From Cryptomeria japonica (Eukaryota; Streptophyta; Pinopsida; Cupressales; Cupressaceae), in contig NW_026728909.1 in the NCBI RefSeq assembly GCF_030272615.1, forward strand, positions 186,001 through 250,000: a stretch of DNA of 64,000 nt, read 5' to 3'. The position numbers were made by a program, and so were the translations under genes. The notes under the pieces are model-generated. The model worked only from the letters and a program-made list of their open reading frames with translations. It searched no databases and was not told the DNA's origin. This document shows positions 9,294 to 21,627 of this stretch, one piece after another. Position 1 is the first letter of the stretch. Each line of letters begins with the position of its first letter.

Positions 9294-10088
9294 CTAGGGA
9301 CAGAATACAATACTATAGTCGGTGGTACCAGAGGGGCAGGTGAAAGTGCTGGAAGAATCGTCCTTAGCATAACTGTATGCCTGTGGGCACTGGTTCTTGA
9401 ACATCATCGAGTAGTTTGTGGCGGGGCAGTTCTTGACATAGGAACCTCTGCAGCAATACTGGTCAGTTTGAAAGACAGTACAGGCACTATTGCATCCACC
9501 ATTCACCTTCAATTCAGCAGGGCAAGCAGCATTCACGTCGGCTTTGCATGCAGGGGCAGTGCACTGTCCATTTGTAGGATTGATGGAGAGAGGAACGTTG
9601 AAGCCGTCAACCAGGGAGACATCGTAGAAGTCCTGGTTGCCATCTCCATTTAGGGTGTACTCGACCAGCGTGGTCGGAACGCCCCCCGAGACTTGGCAGC
9701 TCAGTTGGCCGTTGCAGTCACCAGTTTGACAGGTTCCTCGGCCGCTCGCATCGAAAGAACAGCCAGTTCGGCCCCAGAATCTTGCCGCCTTTGTCCCTGC
9801 CGGCACATCGACGGTCCATGTCTGACCTTGGTCAAGCTGCTGCCCTCCTCCTGGTAGTCCTGCCGCCCAAACTGTGTACCCGCACTGGTTTCGTATATCA
9901 AACTTAACTGCCCACGCCTCTGCAACAAAACATACACACACAAAAATTATCGTAAGGCCTAGAGAGATGTATATACCATTCAACAACCTACAACACGTAT
10001 TATTTTACCAACACATCTTACGTTGCATATGTAAAGATATGGCCAGTCCAGCCACAAGAACAAGCGCAAGATCTGATACCATCGCCAT
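9294..10088 (-). CDS. Thaumatin-like protein B, copy 1 (PR-5, allergen-like)
   Basis: Secreted PR-5 protein of 230 residues, exons complement(10022..10088) and complement(9294..9919), with a 102 bp phase-1 GT-AG intron. Exon 1 is 67 bp and exon 2 is 626 bp, exactly as in TLP-A. The start at 10088 was chosen because it sits 74 bp after the TATA box, encodes a signal peptide (about residues 1-26) and matches TLP-A exon 1. All 16 family cysteines are present, so eight disulfides are expected. The thaumatin signature around residues 82-97 is intact, as are Arg69, Glu109, Asp122, Asp127 and Asp210 of the acidic cleft. TLP-B differs from TLP-A at about 24 of 230 positions, 17 of them in the mature part. 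It is the better candidate for a fully functional apoplastic defence or allergen-type protein. Confidence 0.93.
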
Positions 10089-10315
10089 TATACCGTCTGA
10101 ATTGAACGATTGAATGAAGATAGATAGATTGGGTATATGAGGAGGGATTATTCATTTATATAGAAAAAGATCGCTCCGCCGGTCATGAAGGAAGCAACAG
10201 AGGAAGGACCCGGCATGAGAAGGCTAGTATCGTACGCATTCCGGTTACAGAATTCAAGCTTGCATTTATAACATGACTTGACTTCAGGTAAGAGCTGCCC
10301 AGTTTCCAACCGTAA
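10089..10315 (-). promoter_or_regulatory. TLP-B1 promoter
   Basis: TATATAAA on the minus strand at 10162-10155, 74 bp before the ATG. Farther up, the segment from about 10200 to 10315 reads on the minus strand as the module GGAAACTGGGCAGC ... TTACCTGAAGTCAAGTCATG, which is also found before TLP-A. It is a single, compact copy without the extra blocks of the TLP-A promoter. Confidence 0.7.
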
Positions 10316-11852
10316 GGGTCATCAATATTCAGATAATAGCTGTAATATTAAAGACAACCAAGTTTCACAACAAATCAAACCAACAAAACATAAATAGCCA
10401 TATGATATGGGAAAAAAAGGATGTTGGATTTAGTTTCATTGAACTTTAACTCTAAAGTAGCCAAATAAATATATAAGGACTTCCTAAAGTTTATTTTTTT
10501 ATTTATTTTTGTAGCCCCCACCAATATTGTATAATAGACAAATTAGATATGGGACTGAGCATTAAGACTTCTATTTGAAGACCAACCCTAGATAACACCC
10601 TTGGCCCTTCAACTATTAATAAATAATTTAGAGCCAACTACCTTAAGAATAAATATATAACGGGGTGAAGGACTCCCTTGTAAGATAAAATAGGACAAGA
10701 ATGAAATATTGAAAAAAGAATTTAATATGATCTAACAAATATATTTTTCAAATTACCAATATAAACCTGTAAATTGGGAAAGAAATCTAGACTCCTAAAG
10801 AGGAATTGCTTATCTACAAAGAGAAAATATTCTCAAGGAGTTTCAAGCCTTTTGCAAATAGGGAAGGGTTGCAAAGAAGATGTAAGGGAGTTTAGATTAC
10901 TTTCTTAGAATTTCTTAGTCATAGTTAAAATTTTATGTATGATTACTTATTTTTAATCTCATTGTTTGAAACTAAGTATATACAAAGAAAAAAAATCCTA
11001 AAATAATCATAAAAAAAATCTCTGACTAGAAAATTTTAAATATTTAGAAAATATAGTTGTCCTTTTAGATTTGCAAATTTCTAAAAAAAACTTGTTCCCC
11101 TAGACCTAATCGACATTTCAAGATATTCTTATTTCACTATTGATAATAATTTAGTCTATTTTTTTAAATCATAAGTTCATATTCCACTACTTATTTAACA
11201 TTTTTATTTGAAAGCAAATAATACCTATTTAAAAATTAAACCAATTTTTTGAAATTATTATAATATTAGTTACAAAAGTCAATTAAAATGTATATTTTTC
11301 AAATATTAAATTTTAAACTATTGATATGTTGAGTATTAATTAATAAGTTGTAATCTCACTTTTAATTATCGACAAACTTGAAAAATTTATAAATACATTA
11401 ATAAACATAAAATTTTAAAAATAGATTGAGAAACATTCATAAGAAAACAAAGTATATAATTTAGAAAAATGGATCAATCAAACAAAATATCAAGTTTAAC
11501 CAAAAGAAATTGTAAGCTTTTCCAATTTGATTCTATGAACTTAACATCTTCTTCAAATAATTTTTCTACAGTTTTTTGTTTGAACATTATTTATTAATAA
11601 ATTGTATTCTCACTTTTAATTACTAATAAACTTAAATAAATTTATAAATACATTAATAAGAATAAATTTAAAAAATAGATTTAAAAACATTTATAAGAAA
11701 ACAAAATATATAATTTTTAAAAAGTGGGTCAATCAAACAAAATATCAAGTTTAAGCAAAAGAAATTCTATGAAGTTAAAATCTTTATCAAGATAATTTTA
11801 CATCTTCCGATTTGATTCTTAGGCTACCTTGGCTTTTCAAGTCACTGAAATA
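10316..11852. other. AT-rich divergent intergenic DNA, unit 1
   Basis: Very AT-rich, and I see no gene. It contains the 254 bp direct duplication listed separately. A stretch near 10560-10700 is less AT-rich but has no long open frame. Confidence 0.6.
11335..11819 (+). repeat. 254 bp direct duplication, unit 1
   Basis: Two adjacent, diverged copies: 11335-11588 and about 11589-11819. Shared landmarks include CACTTTTAATTA (11357 and 11611), ATAAATACATTAATAA and CAATCAAACAAAATATCAAG. Confidence 0.75.
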
Positions 11853-12453
11853 GTTAGGATCAAAAACTGGCCAGCTGTTACCTAGAGTCATTTCATGTAT
11901 TCAATGCAGGTTTGAGTTCTGATAAACCAGGGCTCTCGTAGCATCCACGGCTTCTCAGCCGGGTCCATGCTAGTTTGCTTCCTTCTGAAGTTATTACGGT
12001 CGGAAACTGGGCAGCGGTTACCTGAAGTCAAGTCATGCACTAAATGCAACCTGAAGTCAAGTCATGCACTAAATGTAAGTTTGAATTCTAATAACAAGGG
12101 CTTTCGTACGATGCATTGACAATTCTATGAATACAATACATGTTACACATTTTATGCATATAATACATGTTGCATATACATATAACTGCATCTAGATGCA
12201 TCTTAGAATCTTATTCATACAATGCATGTTACACATCCTATGCATATAATGCATTTTACATAGACATATAACTACATGCAGATGCATCGTAGAAGCTGGA
12301 TAGAGGGTGCCCTCGTACGTCACACTACTGCTCAGACTGAGTCCATGCTTCCTTCGTGTCTGCCCGGGAGATCTTTTCCTATATAAATGATGAATCCTTC
12401 TTCATATACTCAATCTATCCATCTTCATTCGACCGTTCAATACAGACGGTATA
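11853..12453 (+). promoter_or_regulatory. TLP-A2 extended promoter
   Basis: Module 1 (11853 to about 11987) and module 2 (from about 11992) are diverged copies of the upstream block seen once before TLP-B. Module 2 carries a 29 bp tandem repeat (12020-12048 and 12049-12077, one mismatch) and a 209 bp block between two TCGTACG copies (12104-12110 and 12313-12319). The block is itself a diverged direct repeat of about 90 bp rich in ATGCAT, with RY-like TGCATG/CATGCA at 12223-12228 and 12275-12280. A TACGTCA (bZIP-type core) lies at 12316-12322 and the TATA box at 12380-12387. Regulatory roles are inferred from motif resemblance only. Confidence 0.65.
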
Positions 12454-13237
12454 ATGGCAACAGTATCAGATCTTGTGCTTATTCTTGTGGCTGGACTGGC
12501 TATATATCTTCAGATGCAAGGTAAGCTGTATTGGTAACATAAGAGTTTTAGATTGAATACACTATATATCCGAGGTTCACAATAATAATATGCGTGTGTT
12601 TTTTGTTGCAGAGGCGGCAGCAGTTAAGTTTGAGATAACGAACCAGTGCAGGTACACGGTTTGGGCGGCAGGATTACCCGGCGGAGGGCAGCAGCTCGAC
12701 CAGGGTAAGACATGGACCGTCGATGTGCCGGCAGGGACAAAGGGAGCAAGATTCTGGGGCCGAACCGGCTGCTCTTTTGATGCGAGCGACCGAGGAACCT
12801 GTCAAACCGGTGACTGCAACGGCCAATTGAGCTGCCAGGTCTCGGGAGGCATTCCCACCACGCTGGCTGAGTACACCCTCAATGGAGATGGCAACAAGGA
12901 CTTCTACGACGTCTCCCTGGTGGACGAATTCAACGGTCCTCTCTCCATCAATCCTACAAACGGACAGTGCACTGCCCCTGCATGCAAAGCCGACGTCAAT
13001 GCTGTTTGCCCTGCTGAGTTGAAGGTGAATGGCGGATGCAATAGTGCCTGCACTGTCTTTCAAACTGACCAGTATTGCTACAGAGGTGCCTATGTCGACA
13101 ACTGCCCTGCCACAAACTACTCGATGATCTTCAAGAACCAGTGCCCTCAGGCCTACAGTTATGCCAAGGATGATACTTCCAGCACTTTCACCTGCCCTTC
13201 TGGAACCACTAACTACAGTATTGTATTCTGTCCCTAA
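12454..13237 (+). CDS. Thaumatin-like protein A, copy 2
   Basis: Exons 12454-12520 and 12612-13237. It carries the same TLP-A departures as copy 1 (Arg36, Asp82, Glu128, Tyr179) and has Thr56. Unique to this copy is Asn223 in place of Asp near the C-terminus (codon at 13211), six residues before the last cysteine. TATA box 12380-12387, AATAAA 13410-13415. All splice sites and the stop are intact. Confidence 0.92.
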
Positions 13238-13480
13238 ATCTATATAGGAGTATGCTCATCTACATCCTAATAATCAGCTATGAGTGTATCACCTCCGTAT
13301 TTAGTATCTGATATATGGTGGCATAAACTATCACTCGGTAGTCATATAAATAAGCCATCATTTGTTGTAAGGCGTTAGATGCAATTTTGAAGTATCACAG
13401 TTTACTATAAATAAAAGTCCAATATTCTAATGGGCAATTTGAAATAGGTAATTCATATGCAATATCTTTTTATAAATGTC

Positions 13481-14574
13481 TTTTATTATTTTAGTAGGGA
13501 AGGGGTCCTAAACCCTTACAAAAAAAACAAATAAACTAGAGAGCAACGACACAATCGCTGGCATCGGATAGCCAACACCCCAGAAAGCATAGAAACAACT
13601 CTCAAAAGTAATAAAACACTAACAATACCCACATAACTAAACATAATAACCCTCTCCAACTTCCTACTATCCATAATACAACTACTAGCATATAACTAAA
13701 AAGAGTTCATAATAGTATCAGAGTACTTAATCCACATGAAAACACCCAACATAAGGCATGCAGGCCTGTTTAGATAAAAGTCCATGTTAAAACTAATACT
13801 ATCATCTTTTGAAATCAACCCAGACCAAAAAAAAGCACCAACCCAATAGCATCCTACTCATCCTTGATGACGTTCCATTCTCGCACAAGACACTACATCA
13901 GTTCCTTCTAGATCTTAGGTTACAACATGTCCTCTTTCTGCTCCTCTTGCAGGTTGACATCCTTCATCTTTTTTGCTTTTTTCTTCATCTTTCTCTATCT
14001 CAAGACAAACCCCATAACGACATTCTGCATAATTCATCAGTAATAGCACATAGGGAATTCAAGGCCTCTCCCATTAGCTGATGTCCTTGCCTATATTCGT
14101 CCATCTTCGCTTTAAGGTTCATGACCTTAACTTGTAGGTTAATTATCTAGTTTTGCTATTATTTGATGCTAAAATTCTCCTCCTCGGTAGGAGAGTCCTG
14201 AGAACAGGGCACCATTTCCACATCCTAAAAAAGTATTTTGAAGCAAGGATTTTTGTTTTGAATCAACCTTGTCCTCTAGAGAATCACTTAAACCCTTTGA
14301 ATCCTCCTTACTGTCCTCCCCTTGTTCCTCCCCTTCCACCTGAAATTCCTCATCCTCCCCCCCTCCTCACTAGAGCTCCTGAGTTGTCATCATCATCAAG
14401 GGTAAAAGCCTTTGCCGGTTCAGGGGAAACATCTTCGGTTTCAATTTGTTTTTCTTGTCTTTGGCGAGCAGATGAGCCGACCTTCTTTCACCAAAGTGAC
14501 CCTCCTATTTCTCCTTTTCATGCAGGTTATCTTTCACCTAATCTCATAGTTCTTACAAGATGAAAAATCAGACA
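13481..14574 (-). mobile_element. Unclassified retroelement 3' end, unit 2
   Basis: Counterpart of 1147-2240, with one private substitution at 13881 (T for C). Confidence 0.4.
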
Positions 14575-17464
14575 CCAATAATATCTATAGGTCCATTGCT
14601 ATTGTATCCCATCCGTCGTATGATCAGGAATCATTAACCATATTGTTGTGTTGGTATGGCCACCTCTAGAGTAGCAGCTCTGACCTCTTCCTCATCCTTG
14701 TATAGCCAACTAAGGATGTCTTTCCCTTATGATTCATTTGCTAGTGTGCCCAATTGGATAAATTTTCCATCAAACTTGGTGATGGGTTGTGTTGATTGAT
14801 GTGTCGATGCAGAAGGTTGTCCATGAGATTTTGGTGATGTTGGTAATTTTGATAGACACATGGGTTCAAAATAGTATTCTCCCATGCCTTGATCTTTGAT
14901 TTCAACTTTTGTTTGAAGTCCATGGATAAAGACTTGATTTTTTCTTGATGATGATCTAATGCTAAGGAAGCTGGAGCTTTCCTATTGTGTGGAACTAGGC
15001 TGTCTTGAGCTGTCCCCATAGCATTGCAATGTTGAAAAGGATTATTATCGGTAGATATGGAGATTTCCTGTCCATTATATGGGAATTTGACACACTGATG
15101 GTATGTTGAAGGCACTACTTGCATTTCATGTATCCAAGGATGACCCAATAGAATATTGTATGTTAAGTCTATGTCTAAGACTTGGCACATAGTGTCCCTT
15201 TGTATCAGTCCTACCTAAATAGGTAGTATCACTGTTCCTTTAGATGACTTGTCTTCATCATCATAGGCCTTGATGGTGATCTTTTTGTTTGGATCAATAG
15301 ACTTCTCAAAGAAGCCTAATGCACGGATAAGCTTTAAAGCACATATATTGAGACCAACTCCTCCATCTATTAATACTCTTTTAACTCGATGTTTGTAGAC
15401 TAAGACTTTGATATGAAGGGGAGTGTTATGTGGATGACTCAAAGAGACATTATCATGTTGGAAAAGGTGAGTTTATGAGGCCCTGTCATATGAGCCACCA
15501 TGGCTTGGAATTTTATCAATGTCCAAATCTTGAGGAATGTTTGTTTCAACCAATGCTTGTTCTAAGATATCCTTATCTTTTGGTGAGAACTTGAGCAACT
15601 CGAGTATAGATATTTGAGCAGGAGTTCTCTGTAGTTGATAAACCAAATCATATTGAGTATTGGGAATAGTGGTGGATGTTGATGTATGCCCTTTCAAGAC
15701 GCATTTTTGAGCTTTGGTTGTCACATTGATTGATGCATGGTCTTGTTTGTCCTTGATTTTTATGACATTTATTTGGTTATCATCTATCAATATGTGATTG
15801 ATGGTGTTGTTGTACAGGTGATTTATACAAGCTCCTCTTGTATCATTTGATGATGGAGCTCCTCCCTTCTTGTAATTTGGAAGAGGATTTTTAAAAGCAT
15901 CGTGGTCACCGTTTGTTTTGAGACCATCAACCATTAAATCACCTCTATTGATCATATCCTGAACAATATTCTTAAGCCTCATGAAATCATTTGTGTGATG
16001 TCCTTTGTTTCGATGAAAATCACAAAAATACGAATCATTCCACCAAGGTGGTTTGACCTGGGGTTCAAAGTTGTTTATGGTCAGTAATGTGATAATTTTG
16101 TTCGCCAGGAGTTCTCGAAATGTCAATTCTAAGGTTTTCCCTAATGGTGTGTAGATGTGTCTATTTGGGAAAGTGTTGGTGTTACCTCTTTGGTTTGTAT
16201 TATTCCCTCAGTTAGCCTTGTTTATTGTTGTTGCCTTGGGTATTGTTATTGGTATTTGAAATTGAAGGTCCTTGATTGGTATTTTGTGGATAAGTGTTAG
16301 TGCCTTGATTAACACCCTTTTGATTTTTGTTAGATTGTGGATTACCTCATAAAGCTAATACTGGTTGTTTGGACTTCATATCATTAGCATCAGCTCCTCC
16401 ATCATTAACAATGTTTTTGTTTCTTGTCCAAAATCTTGATTTGTCTAAAGTGTTGTTGTTATTTTTATTGTTAAAGGAGTGAGTGTTGGATGAGTTAATT
16501 CCTTCCTTAAATAACTTCAATGTTCCTTTCTTGATGTAGGCTTCCTCTACTTGGATTCCATTTTCTATCAACTTGGTAAAAGCTGGTATGCATTGGAGCT
16601 TGAGTTGATAACACATCTCACTATTTAGATTGTCAATAAAGATCTCCATCTTTTCCTTTTCAGGCATGTCTCGAGGATATCTCGAAACCATACGTCTCCA
16701 ACACTGAAGAAACACCATGAATGTTTCATTGCTTTTTTGTTTGGTGTTGCATACATCCAACATGGTGATTGCATCCTAAATATTATAGGAGTATTTTGTG
16801 ATAAATTTGTTTACAAACTCATCAAATGATCTGATGGGAAGTGTAAGTTTAGACAACCACTCCATTGTTTTCCCTCCCAAACTTCTTGGGAATAGTCTCA
16901 TTAAGAATCATCGTGAGAAAACTCTAGGCTTATGGTACAAAATTCCCGAACATGATTGCGAGGATCACTTTTAGCATCGTATTTGTCGTACTTTCGCATA
17001 TCTGAATTTGGGGGAAAAGGTATCATGTTTAATCTCCTGTCAAAGGAGTAAGGACAGATTTCATCCAAGGAGTATCGCATTGTGGTCCCTTGTTGCATGT
17101 TCTACATTTGCCTTTGCAGCATTTGGATTTGTTGTGTAAGAGTGACCATGGGTGCATTTGTATGTCGAGGGAAACCTTCCCCCTTTCATTAAGATTATCC
17201 TGAGGTCGGCCATGGTTGTGTTCGGGGGTGTTATTTTGTTCATGCATGATTTATGGGCCATGTGTTTCTTCTTCTATTTTTTGGTCTTGATAGGCATAAT
17301 TTCTAGACCTTGTTCTAAAAATTCTTTCAGCGACATTCCTTAAGTTTTCGGTATTAAAATCTTTAGGAAGTGTAACTCCTTTTCTAGTTAGCATGAGCAT
17401 ATATTTTTCCTCGTTTGCTTCAATAAGTCTTTCCATGAGCCTTTGGAATGAGGGGTTTTCTTGA
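14575..17464 (-). pseudogene. Ty3/gypsy gag-protease-G-patch relic, unit 2
   Basis: Carries the same frameshift and stops as unit 1, so the decay predates amplification. Relative to unit 1 it has Asn for Ser in a NVIK motif, and Pro for Leu near the end of the gag core frame. A silent change near 15525 is private. Confidence 0.8.
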
Positions 17465-20369
17465 CATTCTTGGAGTTGTCATTCCTAAGTCACTTTGCTC
17501 AATGATTTGAGAGAAAAGACATTGACTTGAGGGATCATGTTAGATAGAGAACAATGGAACATCCCTTGGGAAGTTGAGCTATTCAATATAGCTCCATAAC
17601 TTGCACCAAGAGTCCCATTGGTGTGTGGATCTTTTGGAACCTTAATTTTACGTTTCTGTACACCACATTTCCTGCACACATTTGTGGCGCCCACCATGGG
17701 GCCGAACCCCATTAATCTTATCATTTTTTTTGTAGGAGCAATATTGCAAGCACGTGGGAAAGCTGGTTTAGCACATTGGGACCTTTCTTTAGTGCGTAGA
17801 AACATTAGTTAGTGCTTCTAGTATACTATTTAGTGAAGACCTCTCCACTAGCACATTTAGACTTTTTGTTAGCACCTGATATTCTGGTTGTATTCTATAT
17901 CATCATAACGCATTCGACAAACATAGTAGAACATTCGGTAACCATCTTAGCGCATAGAAGTCATTTTGTAGCACATTTTCATGTTTTTGTAGTGCATCTG
18001 CACGTTTCTGTAGCTCACCTGTGCAATAGTCTAATGCATAGCTCTAACAAAGGAAAACGCAAAACTGTAATCGAAGAAAGAAAATTTTAGGCTTGTGAAG
18101 CCCACCCTCAGAATTTGATTATTTTGCTAACTGATTTTGTTCAGGTTCAAACCTTTTTCTGCAGGAGCAATAGGAGTTAGTTTAAGTTTTTCTTTTCTTT
18201 CTTTCAAAAGTTAGTTAAAAAGAACTCACCCTCTTTTTTATTGCAAAAGCTTAAAATAAACCTCATAAGTTCTTTGGGATGTTTAAAATGAACTTCATAC
18301 TTTCCTTTGGTATTTAAAACAAAACTTCATCTTTTTCTTATTGCATGGGTAAAAAGAACAACAAAGAAAAAAATTTCATTCTTCCAAGTTAGGAAAACAC
18401 TTCGTTCGGGTTTTAAAAGAACAACAAATTTACTTTTCAATCAACAAAGGTAAAAAGAAATTCACCTTCCTTTGGTGCCTAAAAGGATTCATTTTAATTT
18501 ATTGCAAAAGTAAAAGAAACTCATCTTTATTTTGTGCAAGGAAAAAGGGAAAGTTCTCACTTATCAACTTTAATTTTGTTGACCAAAATCACGATTTCTT
18601 TTGTTGACCAGGATTTCCAATTTTTTGATAGAAAATCATTGCTATAAAAGGTTAAAAAGAACACCATACTTTTTGGAGCAAAATCTCCAAACAGAAGTTA
18701 GCAAATCATTTCTTTGAAAGGTTAAAAAGAACACTTGAGTGCCTTGTCTCGAAAGTGGAAAGTATATGCTCTCCCCTTAATTGGGTGACCAAAATGCCAA
18801 ACCACTCTTTCATGCTTTCTTCATTTCAAGCAGTTAAATCATTTAGCAAGCCTGTCATCCCGAGTTTCTCTTAGAGTGCCATTTAAATGGTCGGTGAGAA
18901 GGGAATGACCTAATTTCGAGCCCCATGGTGGGTGCCAGAAATGTTTGTGGGAAATGCAGTGGTGTACAAAAACATAAAATTCAGGTTCCAAAAGATCCAC
19001 ACACCAATGGGACTCTTGGTGCAAGTTATGAAGCTATATTGAATAGCTCAACTTCCCAAGGGATGTTCCATTGTTCTCTATCTCACAGGATCCCTCAAGT
19101 CAATGTCTTTTCTCTCAAATCACGGAGCAAAGTGACTTAGGAATAACAACTCCAAGAATGGGTGATGTTTGATTAATTTACCATGATTTCATTCCTAGAT
19201 ATGTATGATATTGAATCTATGATGATTTTAAACTAGTATGAATTTTATGTTATGATAAAGATTAGCAATCCTCTCCTAACAATATATACTAGTCTAACAT
19301 GGATATGCTATGATATTTAAAATTACTTCTAAAATGCTATTAAGATGATTTTATCAAAGAGAGGCTAAATGCTCAGTAAAATGACTATAGATTACATGCA
19401 TGAAACTTGGATATCTCAAAATGAGAGAATGAGAGCTCTATTTATAGGGAAAATAGGGAAATGGATGGTCAAGATTGGATAATCTTAACAAGGGCCAGGA
19501 TTGAAAGTTATCAATCCATGTTTACAATTCTCACCAATGAAATGGTGACAATTGTCAACAAGAGGTTGCTTGAGAGGAGATGAAATAATAATTAAATGCT
19601 TGAGAAGACATGATGGTTACCTTAGGAGCTAAGGGTTAATGTTAGGTTAGGGTTATCCATTGGATAAAGCTTTTACCCAAGCAGTAAACTCTTGTGCAAG
19701 GGTTAAAGGGATAACCAAAGTTAAAGCCATGAATGTTTTATGAGACCCTTGGGTTAGATGAGGGTTGAGTTAGAGAGAAAGTCTCTAGCCATGAAAGAAG
19801 GTTGAGTTAACCATTAATGGTTATGAAGACTTTGAGGGTTAACTTGTTGAGGACATAAAGCCTTTAATAGTTATTGAAGACTTTGAGGGTTTGAGAAGTG
19901 ACTTCCCTTTTCTTAGGGATGTGACAATAATTAGGAGATGGATTAGGCTAAATTAGAATTGATTAGAATAATCTAGAAGGGGTTTAGGGAGGCAAGTGGG
20001 AGATGTAGGAAAATGGAAGTGGAGGAAAAAGGAATTTAATTAAAATAAAACTACTTTATTTCAATCAAATAGATGCAACTTGCATAAATACAAGTGAGGG
20101 ATTTAAATAAATAAATTAGAATTATTTATTTGCAAGGATTAATTTAATTAAATGTAAGTTTAATTAAAAGGGGAGAAGGGGGAATTTAATTAAATAAAGT
20201 AATTTATTTAATCAAAGGCTAGAAAAGGCTTAGGTGAACTTAATTAAATAAATTGAGTAATTCATTTAATCAAATAGATGAATATAAAGAATTTAATTAA
20301 ATAGAAGAATGAGATTAAAATAAATATTAAATATTCATTTAGGAAAGTGGTCAGATTTATACGTCTACA
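17465..20369. mobile_element. Head-to-head LTR block, unit 2
   Basis: Rightward LTR fragment 17465-17680, primer-binding site 17685-17702, leader 17703-18919 with the 21 bp repeat at 17769-18046, leftward primer-binding site 18920-18937, and leftward complete LTR 18942-20369. Confidence 0.72.
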
Positions 20370-21378
20370 ATAATTACTATCATATCACCAATAATGTGAT
20401 AAAGGCAATTTGTATGTAATATATAGTTACGGAAAAATTTCTCCCATCTTATTATTATAGTTTTAAAATTTTAAATATGTGTATATCCATGCAAATTTAT
20501 TAGAATCCACTATTATGGATTGAGTTGATACAATATGTATTGGAAAGTAGATTAGTTTTGTGTTGAGTATATTTATTTATTAATTCTTACTCTATCTTAT
20601 TAGCACCATATGTCCTTGTCACATCAAAGAGTGACATATCTTACTACAAACATAAAATAAATACATAATGAATACATATTTCAAAATTAGAAATATATAA
20701 CAACTTTCAACTAAAAAATATAAAATTAATTTCAAGTAAAATGAAATAATCTTTCCAAATAAAATAACTCATAACATTTAAATAAAAATAAGAACAAGAA
20801 AAAAAAAATGTCAAGTAATATAATTTTAATTATTGTAAAGTAATTTGGCTCATGGGTTCCTTTCCCTATTGAGGTGGTTGGAGATAGGGTGAAGAACTGA
20901 TAGTGCTAAGTGCAAAAGTGTGTGGACTTCTTAAAGGCCTCCATTAATGTAGTGAGTCTAGATCATGTCAACTCGTCCTTTGCATTCACAAACAACCAAA
21001 AACCTAATCAAGATATTCCAAAAGGTAATAATGTGAAAATTGAAACTTAGTTTCTCTAGTATGTTTAGTTTGAATGTAAAGCTGATAAGAGATATTGGAT
21101 GTAGCTACTATGTAGGATTTTGTCTACGTAAGTAAGAGTAGAGATGCATTCTGGCCCTATTTTAGATTTGTTATTTAATTGAAAAATTTTCAATTTTTAA
21201 TATATATGGAATGCAACACCCAAAAGTAGCTAGTTTACAAAAAAATCAATTGTGACTCAAAATTTTATTTGATGAATGTAAATAATCTATATTTTAAAAT
21301 TAAGATTTATAATTCAAAACAAGTAAATATCTGTATTATTTGAATATATATATATATTTAATATATTAGAACTTAAAA
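20370..21378. other. AT-rich convergent spacer, unit 2
   Basis: Nothing recognisable as a gene; same content as 8036-9044. Confidence 0.6.
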
Positions 21379-21627
21379 TGTTAAAAAGATAACTGCGTAT
21401 GGATTAGCTTTTCCTCATTACCCATTAAAATACCGATGGAATTTTATTTACAATAAACTGTGATACTTGGAAACTGGCATGTATACCTTACACCAACCGA
21501 TGGCTTATTTACATGACTCTACCAAATGATAGTTTATGCCACCATATATCAGATACTAAATACACGGGTGATAAGATCATAGCTGATTATTTGGAGGTTA
21601 TAATGACTATGATGATCCTATATATAT

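Larger units (their letters stand above)
1..12334. repeat. Tandem array unit 1 (12,334 bp)
   Basis: First visible unit of the head-to-tail array; the phase is arbitrary because the window opens 119 bp before a TLP-A start codon. Order inside the unit: TLP-A (+), unclassified element end, gag-protease relic (-), head-to-head LTR block, AT-rich spacer, TLP-B (-), divergent intergenic region, promoter of the next TLP-A. Private bases of this unit include T at 377 (changes a TLP-A residue) and a T in place of C near 2341. The boundary is set where the decamer GACTGAGTCC recurs at 12335. Confidence 0.97.
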
